From assembly GCA_947179155.2 (NCBI GenBank), contig OX359270.1, positions 8,410,222 to 8,474,221 on the forward strand: DNA of 64,000 nucleotides. The letters are read 5' to 3'. Positions 55,338 to 64,000 of the stretch are shown here, piece by piece. Under the pieces are notes generated by a model, which was not told the origin of the DNA, did not search any database, and saw only the letters and a list, made by a program, of their open reading frames with translations. The DNA comes from Hedera helix (Eukaryota; Streptophyta; Magnoliopsida; Apiales; Araliaceae). Numbering within the stretch: the stretch's first letter is position 1; every line of letters starts with the position of its first letter. Both the position numbers and the translations under genes were made by a program.

Positions 55338-57724
55338 TGTAATATCCCGGATATTTAAATGAATTAGAAATAAAATATTTAATATTTAATAAAGGTTGGA
55401 GTTTGATAACCTAGTAGTGATAGATAAATAGAGGTCCAAATTTAATTTAACGGACTAACTTAGATATGGTGATATCAAAATTTTTGATAAGTTAGCAAGT
55501 AAAGTGATAATTCAATAAACTTGACTAACAACAAGTCTAATTAAATTAAGAGAATTAATTAGTGGAGTTATGTAATTATGCGACGTGGTTGCGTGTAAAT
55601 TAAATATGTATTTATATGAATATATATATGCGTGCACATTTAGTAACATAATTTAATGGTTAATTAAATTGTGATAAATAGATAGATTAATATTAAATTA
55701 ATCCGAATTGAATTAAAAGGTTTATGGTGGAATTAATTTATTCATTTATCAACAATTATGCAAATTGTTGATAAATTATTGGTGAGGAATAATTATGTAA
55801 ATTATATAATTATAATTATATAAAGTAGTTGAATTAATTAAAGGAGATTAGTAATTATATATATTGTACAATATTTAATATATATGTACATATATATAAA
55901 GGGTTTAAATTAATTGAGAAATTTTAAATTGTAATTGAATATATTAAATGAATATATTCTATAATTAAATAAATCATTGTAAATGATTTATGAGAGTGAG
56001 AAATTTAATTATACAATTATTTGTGTAATATTAATTAAATAATTAAATAAATTATTTAAATAAGAAATTGAGTAAATATATTATTATTTCAATGTATTTT
56101 CGGGTAAATGGAATTATTTCCATAATTGATGATAAATGAATTATTTAATGTAAATGTATTAAATAATTTAATTTGTGGCCTAAATAATATATATTAAATT
56201 ATATATTGTATTTATTTTAATTTCATAATTTATTGTGAAATTGTTTTCGAGGTAAGGTAATGTGTATAAATAATATATATAGATTATATATATTAGCGAA
56301 TACACTCTAAAGTTTTAATATCAAAATAATTGATAAATTGTCATTAATTAAATATTCAATTAAATTGAATACAATGAGTGAATTAAATATAATAAATTAA
56401 TTAATATGATTATTAATTAATGTAAATAATGTGAAATATTAATAATAATAGTTATTAGTCCATTTAGTAATTTAATACTTATGGGTTAAAATATTTAATT
56501 ATTTATTTAATTTAATTATTTATTTAATCATGGATTGAATAAATAATGTGTAAATTATTAAATTAGCCCAACATGGGTCAATTAGTAGCCCAAGTGGAGA
56601 ATAATAAAATTTGACAATTTAGTAGCCCAAACAAATTAATAGAAGCCCAATTGGTATTTTAAATTAAAGCCCAATGATTGGCCCACTTGAAAAATACATT
56701 ATGTAACTATTATTTATTTAAAAAGTAAAATGCAAGTGACAATCATTATGGGACAAAAGTCCCCCAAGTCAGCCGAATCATGCAAGGAAGAGAGAGAAAA
56801 GAATTGATTTGGTTTTTATTTTAATTTATTTTTCATTTATTTAATAAATGGTTGCTTGTATTAATTTTTTTTGTACATGGACCATGCCTCTTTTCACCAA
56901 CTTTAGTCCTTAAGCCATTTCTTGTGCAAGTATCCAATATAGGTGCATGATGGTCTAAATTAATAGATACATATGTGTATCTAATATTTTGTAGGAGTAT
57001 ACTTGCATTTGTAAGACTTGTACATTTCATTTATTTTCTAAGTTCCAAAAGAGAGAGTTGAGAGAAATAGTTTGGGAGAGTAAGAATTTTGAGAGAGAGC
57101 ATGAAGAATGTAGAGAAGGAGATCTTGATGCATATCTTCAAGTTGCACAACCCATTTTGGAAGAAAAATGAAGATAGTCATTAGAATGAGGTAATGGTTA
57201 TTTTAAATGTAGTTTATTTTTAAATTAAATAAACCAACATGTGTGTATAAATATATTAATGTAGTTAATAATATGTAGTAGTAATATTTATGCCATGCTT
57301 GAGTTTAATATGCTTGGTTTGTATTTTGGTATATTTTATATGCTAAAATATGTATTTAATAGTGTGTAAATAAGTTTTGAAATTTATGTCCAAAAATATT
57401 TTTATAAAACTTAGATTTAATGTTATAATATTATAGAACATTAAATCATGAGAAAAACAAAGTTTGAATCACTCAAAATGGAGTTTTACACAAAAAGTTA
57501 TGATTTGTGGTAGTTTATGTGATGTAAAAATTTTTATAGAAAAAAATTTAATATTAAATCATGAAAAATTAAATTTTCATGTTATAAATTGAGATTAAGT
57601 GGTTGGTAATTTTTTTTGGATTTTTATTGAGGACTTAAAGATTTCTTGAAGGTATAAATTTTATTAAGTTGTGTATTAAAATAGCACTGTTCACGTTCTG
57701 CTGGGAAACAAAAATAAAGGACTG

Positions 57725-57890
57725 CCGCGCATTGCGCGGAATCCTATTCACTGTTCGGACACGGAGCCAAAACGGCGTCGTTTTGGCGAATAAAAAAATT
57801 TCATCCGCGCGTAATGCGCGGAAGCTAGCTTCGGTGACATTAAAACGGCACCGTTTTGAGACCTAGTTTGGTCGGCGCGCGCAATGCGCG
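57725..57890. repeat. Alternating palindrome cluster in the R LTR
   Basis: Type A, CCGCGCATTGCGCGG, at 57725, variants at 57805 (CCGCGC..GCGCGG) and 57874. Type B, AAAACGGCGTCGTTTT-like, at 57766-57787 and 57842-57857. Order A-B-A-B-A. The reverse LTR has the same order at 40151-40316. Confidence 0.85.
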
Positions 57891-58085
57891 AGATACCATT
57901 TTGGCGAAATTATATTTTTGCCCCTCTGGTCTTTTTTCTGCGAAATTACGAAATTGCCCCTCCGTTCGTTTTTCGGCTTATTTACAGAATTGCCATTCTG
58001 GATAATTTTAATTAATTTAAATGTTTAAAAATTAATTTAAAATTATAACAAAAATAATAATAATACAAAAATGATATTTAGGTAT

Positions 58086-58640
58086 TGAATATTATATTTT
58101 CCAAATATAATATGTATTTAGGATTAATATTTAAATGTTGTAAATATTAATCTAGTTAGTTTAATATTATATTTTTCAAATATAATAAATATTTAGGATT
58201 AATATTTAAATGTTTTAAATATTAATCTAGTTAGTTTAATATTATATTTTTTTTAAATATAATAGGTATTTAGGATTAATATTTAAATGATTGTAAATAT
58301 TAATCTAGTTAGTTTAATATTATATTTTTCAAATATAATAAATATTTAGGATTAATATTTAAATGATTGTAAATATTAATCTAGTTAGTTTAATATTATA
58401 TTTTTTTCAAATATAATAAGTATTTAGGATTAATATTTAAATATTATAAATATTAATCTAGTTAGTTTAATATTATATTTTTTTAAATATAATAAGTATT
58501 TAGGATTAATATTTAAATGTTGTAAATATTAATCTAGTTAGTTTAATATTATATTTTACAAATATAATAAATATTTAGGATTAATATTTAAATGTTTTAA
58601 ATATTAATCTAGTTGGTTTAATATTATATCTTCTAAATTT
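58086..58640 (+). repeat. 76-bp tandem repeat, about seven units
   Basis: Units carry TATTTAGGATTAATATTTAA, then AAATATTAATCTAGTTAGTT and AATATTATATTTTTCAAATA. Each unit contains two short inverted repeats. The repeat is absent from what remains of the reverse-strand R LTR. Confidence 0.95.
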
Positions 58641-59919
58641 ATGATTAAATTAATTATTATTTAATTAATATTAAATAATAAACAAGGATGATAAATTAAT
58701 TAATTACTATTTAATTACTATTAAATAATAATTAAAGACAACTAAGATTGATTATTTAATTATTTATTATTTGATTAACTTTAAATAATAAATAAATCTT
58801 GTAAGTTATTATTTACTATTAAATAATAACTAAAAGTAGTTAATTACTTACTATTTAATTAATATTAAATAGTAATTAAATGAAATAAAGAAAATGTCTT
58901 TTAACTCTTTTGTTTAAACAATTATAATAAATTGTTTAATAGTTTAATAAGTGTTTAACACTTGAGAAAATTATTTTCTAATTTATTAAATTATTAACCT
59001 AATTTGATTGATGGTCTATAAGGTTAATAATATCGTTTTGACTGATGTAAATTATGTGTTAATACTTATGTGTGGTAGATAAGTTCCTTAGTGAGCGTAT
59101 AGTTGTACAAATACGCCGTACTAATTATTAGACCAACTTTATTAATGTTAGGTCTTTCAGAGCCAGTTAGTTAAAGCTAGACAATTATTGTAGCTGAGCA
59201 GACAGGCAAGTTTCCTAAACCCTACTCAATTTATATTCGAGCAGGATATATTATTTTGTTGTTCAAGTCCCTAACTCAAATTCAAGTTATTACGTTTCAA
59301 GCATGCTATGGTTTAATTCTGTATAATTATTCCACATCTTTAAATTGTTGATTCGCACATAGTGCTTGTTGCATGTGTTCATCAGGTATGAAAGGCTGAT
59401 CACCTTCATTACCATAAGGTTCAGTTAAAATTGTTCATGGTCATTATTGACACTCAACATTTATTTATTCAGTCATTCAAGTATTGAAATTATGACTCGT
59501 ACTCTTTCACAATTATTATATTGTTGAAAATTCAAAAGCTTGTTCTTTCTTTCAATCATGATATATCGTTATTATATTTAAACTTGCTGAGCAAAGTCGT
59601 TGCTCACTCTTGCTATATCATGATAACAAATTTCAGAATAATACGAATGTCCAAGGAGAGACGGAGACAGAAGCAACAGACAAGATTATAGTGTTATGCA
59701 TTATAACTAAAATGTTATATGATGTAAGTAATTTTGTAAACCTTTTTATGAACCTAAAGGTATATATGTAAGTTAAGGTTAGAAACCTTGGGAAATGTTG
59801 TAGAATAAACAATTTATGTTTATATATTCCGCATTAGTTATAGAACGTGTATGAAGATGATGTATCGTGACGTACCAAGTCTAGGGTTAAAGGAACCCGG
59901 ATTCGGGGTCGTCACAGGT

Positions 59920-59931
59920 TGGTATCAGAGC
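59920..59931 (+). other. Primer binding site of the LARD-like element
   Basis: TGGTATCAGAGC, exactly the complement of the plant initiator tRNA-Met 3' end, three bases after the LTR. It fits a still mobilisable element. Confidence 0.92.
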
Positions 59932-62198
59932 TGATAGGTTATAGTTCTTAGGTAGCAGTACCTTAGGCTATAATCATGGAAAGATAATGAAGACAGTGAA
60001 AGGATAAACTCAGATAGAGTTTAGAAATGAACATACACAGTTCATAAAGGAGAAAATAAATCTATATAGATACATAGATATATGAAAAGATTCAAAGAAG
60101 GATCTTCAAAGAGTGTAATCCAAATAAATGGAATAAGAATCAGGGAACACTTGATTCAAGAATTTAAAAAGAGAAGGATCGTACAGTAAAATGATCAGAG
60201 ATGAATGATAAGATGATAGAATTAAACGATCCTAGAATAAAGGAGAAATAGTACAGTGAAATCAATTTTGATATAAGATCCCGATGATCATAGTAAAATC
60301 ATGGAATAACAAATGGTCTATTAAATGATTAAAGAAGTGGTTTTGATAGCATGGTGCTATAACAATGAAGATACTGAAATAGTAACAAGTGGATTCTTGA
60401 AGTGTTGAGTGTGATAAGGTATGAATTGACAAAATTCATATCAAGTTAAGAGAAGCTAAAGGTTTGTAGGTTTTTAATTGAGGACTCATATTAGTGGCTG
60501 AGTTGTACAATTCCTTGTATGGGCGGGGAATTAGTGCTTGGTTTTAGAACCGCTTAGTTTTCTATATTGATACAGTGGTTTAGTTGAACAGTCCTTTGTA
60601 TGGGCAGGGGATTTGTTCTTGGTTTAACGACCGCTTAACTTCCTATATTGATTAGTGACTGAGTTGACCAATTTCTTGTATGGGCAGGAGATTGTGTTTG
60701 GTTTGACGACCACTTGGCTTCCTATAATGATAATCAACTGAAACCTGGTGTCGCGCTATTCACTATATGTATGTTGAGAAGGTGATTCTTTTCTCATGTG
60801 TATAACGGATAGGTAGAGGATGTTAAGATAAGTTCGTGTTCTGAGAACTGACACGCATAGTAAGTTCGTGACTCATAGTCATGTGGTGGAGCCCCTCAGC
60901 GAATGGGCGACTTTGGCCTGACTAGGACAAGTTCCTCAAACCATATGATTGTGGTAAGTTGCTGAGCCCAAATATGTGGTAAGTTTGATGAACAGTAAGT
61001 ATGGATAGAGTTAAGTAGTCAGGTTAAGGCTATAATAGATATAGTTATTAAGCTGGAAAAGAATGTGGAGGAAAAATTTGAGGTGTTTTGAGGTTTTAGG
61101 ATATTCCAAATCTTCTAGCTATGCTAGACTTTGAAATTCTTAAAAATCGTGCCAAATTCGCACTTTTGTGCTTTTGAAAAGACAAATGTATTTTTGAAAT
61201 CATTAATGCATTTAGTGCAGAGATGATAACCGATGGAGTCATCAATGCAGAGTAACCTAGTGTTGGATGTATTTTTAAGCCCACTATGGTATGATGTAAT
61301 ATGACAAAGTCAAAATGTTTTTTTTGTATTTTGAAACGTTTAAAGAAGAGTCTATGCTAATTGTTTCGGCAAGACAAATTGATTTGAAAATATCAAAATG
61401 TATTTATAAAATCATCACACGCCATTAAAGCCATGGTGCAGAGATGAAAAGACGGAATCCTCAATGCACTGTTGCAACGGTGCGGTATCATGAAGTCCTA
61501 TAAATGAATTTTTGTTACTTTAACTAATCTGAAATGATTTTTGAGTCGTAATATACGAACAGTTCAATGATGTGAGTCTATGTCATTTATTTTGACTGGA
61601 CACTTTTTGGTCAGAAATGACTCAAGTTTTATTTTCCAATCCAACTTATGCTGGAGCGGAATTTTGTAGTAAGTCTGAGGTGAACAACCCCGTAATGGGG
61701 GATATGTCAGAGCCATGAATAAAGAACCCGCGAGGGGGCGCCCAACAGTGGTGGCATGCTGATATGGGTTGGTAAATCCAAAGAGTTCGACCCCGTGAGA
61801 AGTCGTTGTGCACAACGCAGAAGTACGATAGGCTGATCACCTAGCGTACACCTATGGAATGTTTTCAGTCTTTGTGATTGATAAACACTCTGTTTATAAG
61901 TATTTACAGGGATAAATACTATTTATTCGGAATTCAGTTAATTCCATGTTCACAGTCTTGATGACCCCTCAGCATATTATGAAAGTTTTAATGAATATTT
62001 TGATTTTCAAATTATCCTTCTGTAAGATATTGATTTTCAATTTATTCTTCTGCAAGATATTCCATTGTTCTGGAATTATGAGTTTAGAAGTATGAACTTC
62101 CTAGAAAAGGGTGGTCATAGAATTTGATGAGTAAAGAGTTATACTCAGAGATGAAAATTGGTAGAAATGTGTATGAGATAATTTCGGGGACGAAATTT
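59932..62198 (+). other. Non-coding interior of the LARD-like element
   Basis: No protein domain found in any frame. It holds three 78-bp tandem units at 60492-60735 and two similar segments (ATGCATTTAGTGCAGAGATG at 61207 and GGTGCAGAGATGAAA at 61434). The segment 61600-61850 has CCCCGTAATGGGGG and CGCGAGGGGGCGCCC hairpin-prone text. Near 61870-62060 are faint resemblances to RNase H/RT (TAAACACTCTGTTTATAAGT), too weak to call. Confidence 0.75.
60492..60735 (+). repeat. 78-bp tandem repeat, three units, in the LARD interior
   Basis: Each unit: CTGAGTTG, then CTTGTATGGGCRGGRGATT, CTTGGTTT, GACCGCTTA, TTCCTATATTGAT. Units diverge by about one base in five. Confidence 0.9.
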
Positions 62199-62215
62199 TT
62201 AGAAGAAGGGGTGAA
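62199..62215 (+). other. Polypurine tract of the LARD-like element
   Basis: AGAAGAAGGGGTGAA immediately before the 3' LTR start TGTAATATCC. Confidence 0.85.
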
Positions 62216-64000
62216 TGTAATATCCCGGATATTTAAATGAATTAGAAATAAAATATTTAATATTTAATAAAGGTTGGAGTTTGATAACCTAGTAGTGATA
62301 GATAAATAGAGGTCCAAATTTAATTTAACGGACTAACTTAGATATGGTGATATCAAAATTTTTGATAAGTTAGCAAGTAAAGTGATAATTCAATAAACTT
62401 GACTAACAACAAGTCTAATTAAATTAAGAGAATTAATTAGTGGAGTTATGTAATTATGCGACGTGGTTGCGTGTAAATTAAATATGTATTTATATGAATA
62501 TATATATGCGTGCACATTTAGTAACATAATTTAATGGTTAATTAAATTGTGATAAATAGATAGATTAATATTAAATTAATCCGAATTGAATTAAAAGGTT
62601 TATGGTGGAATTAATTTATTCATTTATCAACAATTATGCAAATTGTTGATAAATTATTGGTGAGGAATAATTATGTAAATTATATAATTATAATTATATA
62701 AAGTAGTTGAATTAATTAAAGGAGATTAGTAATTATATATATTGTACAATATTTAATATATATGTACATATATATAAAGGGTTTAAATTAATTGAGAAAT
62801 TTTAAATTGTAATTGAATATATTAAATGAATATATTCTATAATTAAATAAATCATTGTAAATGATTTATGAGAGTGAGAAATTTAATTATACAATTATTT
62901 GTGTAATATTAATTAAATAATTAAATAAATTATTTAAATAAGAAATTGAGTAAATATATTATTATTTCAATGTATTTTCGGGTAAATGGAATTATTTCCA
63001 TAATTGATGATAAATGAATTATTTAATGTAAATGTATTAAATAATTTAATTTGTGGCCTAAATAATATATATTAAATTATATATTGTATTTATTTTAATT
63101 TCATAATTTATTGTGAAATTGTTTTCGAGGTAAGGTAATGTGTATAAATAATATATATAGATTATATATATTAGCGAATACACTCTAAAGTTTTAATATC
63201 AAAATAATTGATAAATTGTCATTAATTAAATATTCAATTAAATTGAATACAATGAGTGAATTAAATATAATAAATTAATTAATATGATTATTAATTAATG
63301 TAAATAATGTGAAATATTAATAATAATAGTTATTAGTCCATTTAGTAATTTAATACTTATGGGTTAAAATATTTAATTATTTATTTAATTTAATTATTTA
63401 TTTAATCATGGATTGAATAAATAATGTGTAAATTATTAAATTAGCCCAACATGGGTCAATTAGTAGCCCAAGTGGAGAATAATAAAATTTGACAATTTAG
63501 TAGCCCAAACAAATTAATAGAAGCCCAATTGGTATTTTAAATTAAAGCCCAATGATTGGCCCACTTGAAAAATACATTATGTAACTATTATTTATTTAAA
63601 AAGTAAAATGCAAGTGACAATCATTATGGGACAAAAGTCCCCCAAGTCAGCCGAATCATGCAAGGAAGAGAGAGAAAAGAATTGATTTGGTTTTTATTTT
63701 AATTTATTTTTCATTTATTTAATAAATGGTTGCTTGTATTAATTTTTTTTGTACATGGACCATGCCTCTTTTCACCAACTTTAGTCCTTAAGCCATTTCT
63801 TGTGCAAGTATCCAATATAGGTGCATGATGGTCTAAATTAATAGATACATATGTGTATCTAATATTTTGTAGGAGTATACTTGCATTTGTAAGACTTGTA
63901 CATTTCATTTATTTTCTAAGTTCCAAAAGAGAGAGTTGAGAGAAATAGTTTGGGAGAGTAAGAATTTTGAGAGAGAGCATGAAGAATGTAGAGAAGGAGA
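62216..64000 (+). repeat. 3' LTR of the LARD-like element, first 1785 bp
   Basis: It matches 55338-57122 at a constant offset of 6878 with no indel and no substitution noticed by eye. The rest lies past the window end. Confidence 0.95.

Larger units (their letters stand above)
55338..59916 (+). repeat. 5' LTR of the LARD-like element
   Basis: TGTAATATCC to GGGGTCGTCACA. Contains a cluster of CG-rich palindromes (57725-57890), a 76-bp tandem repeat (58086-58640) and an AT-rich remainder. The reverse-strand LTR at 20347-41893 is a diverged relative. Short open frames (56833, 57669) are not supported as genes. Confidence 0.92.
55338..64000 (+). mobile_element. LARD-like non-autonomous LTR retrotransposon (family R), 3' end outside window
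   Basis: 5' LTR 4579 bp (55338-59916), PBS, internal region of 2299 bp, PPT, and the first 1785 bp of the 3' LTR. No gag or pol frame exists; the longest internal frames are under 90 codons and show no domain. Long LTRs plus a non-coding interior define LARDs, which need proteins supplied by relatives. GGGGACGAAATTTTTAGAAG before the 3' LTR resembles the end of Tekay-type pol, suggesting descent from a chromovirus. The visible LTR portions have the same length and look identical, indicating recent insertion. Confidence 0.88.

Noticed and set aside
56833..57030. 65-codon reverse frame found identically at 63711-63908.
   Set aside because: The identity is due to the two LTR copies, not to gene conservation.
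61564..61840. Overlapping reverse-strand frames in the LARD interior.
   Set aside because: GC-richer local composition produces them; no family recognised.
59932..62198. Possible RNase H/RT remnants in the LARD interior (for example near 61870-62060).
   Set aside because: Resemblance is limited to a few words and no frame supports it over more than about ten codons.

Overview
The window is plant nuclear DNA, most likely from a eudicot: AT-rich, with plant-type Ty3/gypsy and Ty1/copia retrotransposons, Stowaway and hAT MITEs, and one plant-specific DUF688 gene. No species-specific marker was recognised. The window is dominated by transposable elements; I see one credible host gene (46967-47569).

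Layout. 1-6566 is the 3' part of a Tekay-type chromovirus (end of gag, pol, chromodomain, 3' LTR), inserted into a reverse-strand copia element whose protease/gag, PBS and 5' LTR follow (6567-7909). 9245-11145 is a solo LTR with a perfect 5-bp target duplication. 11.1-19.1 kb is AT-rich DNA with several small inverted-repeat elements and a striking non-coding long-TIR element (17013-19083) filled with about a dozen copies of a short palindrome.

20025-45554 is a nest. A Stowaway-like MITE was split by a Tekay element (A, 20032-45135, perfect duplication CTCTC). A's 5' LTR was split by a reverse-strand LTR of a second family (R, 20347-41893). R was split by another Tekay element (2, from 21140). 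Element 2's pol was split by an Athila-type element (3). The Athila/element-2 junction region is itself present twice as a partial tandem duplication of about 11.25 kb, leaving an LTR, a chromoviral RT fragment, nearly all of an Athila element, a second LTR, the same RT fragment again and the start of Athila gag.

45.1-55.3 kb holds more MITEs, the host gene, microsatellites and unannotated AT-rich DNA. From 55338 to the window end lies a young non-autonomous LARD-like element of family R: LTR of 4579 bp, tRNA-iMet-type PBS, 2.3 kb without coding capacity, PPT, and the first 1785 bp of the 3' LTR, with the same length as and no difference seen by eye from the 5' LTR.

No retrotransposon here has an uninterrupted gag-pol. 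Each carries stops, frameshifts or truncations, so any movement would need proteins from copies elsewhere. Family assignments are from motif reading only; no database search was run.
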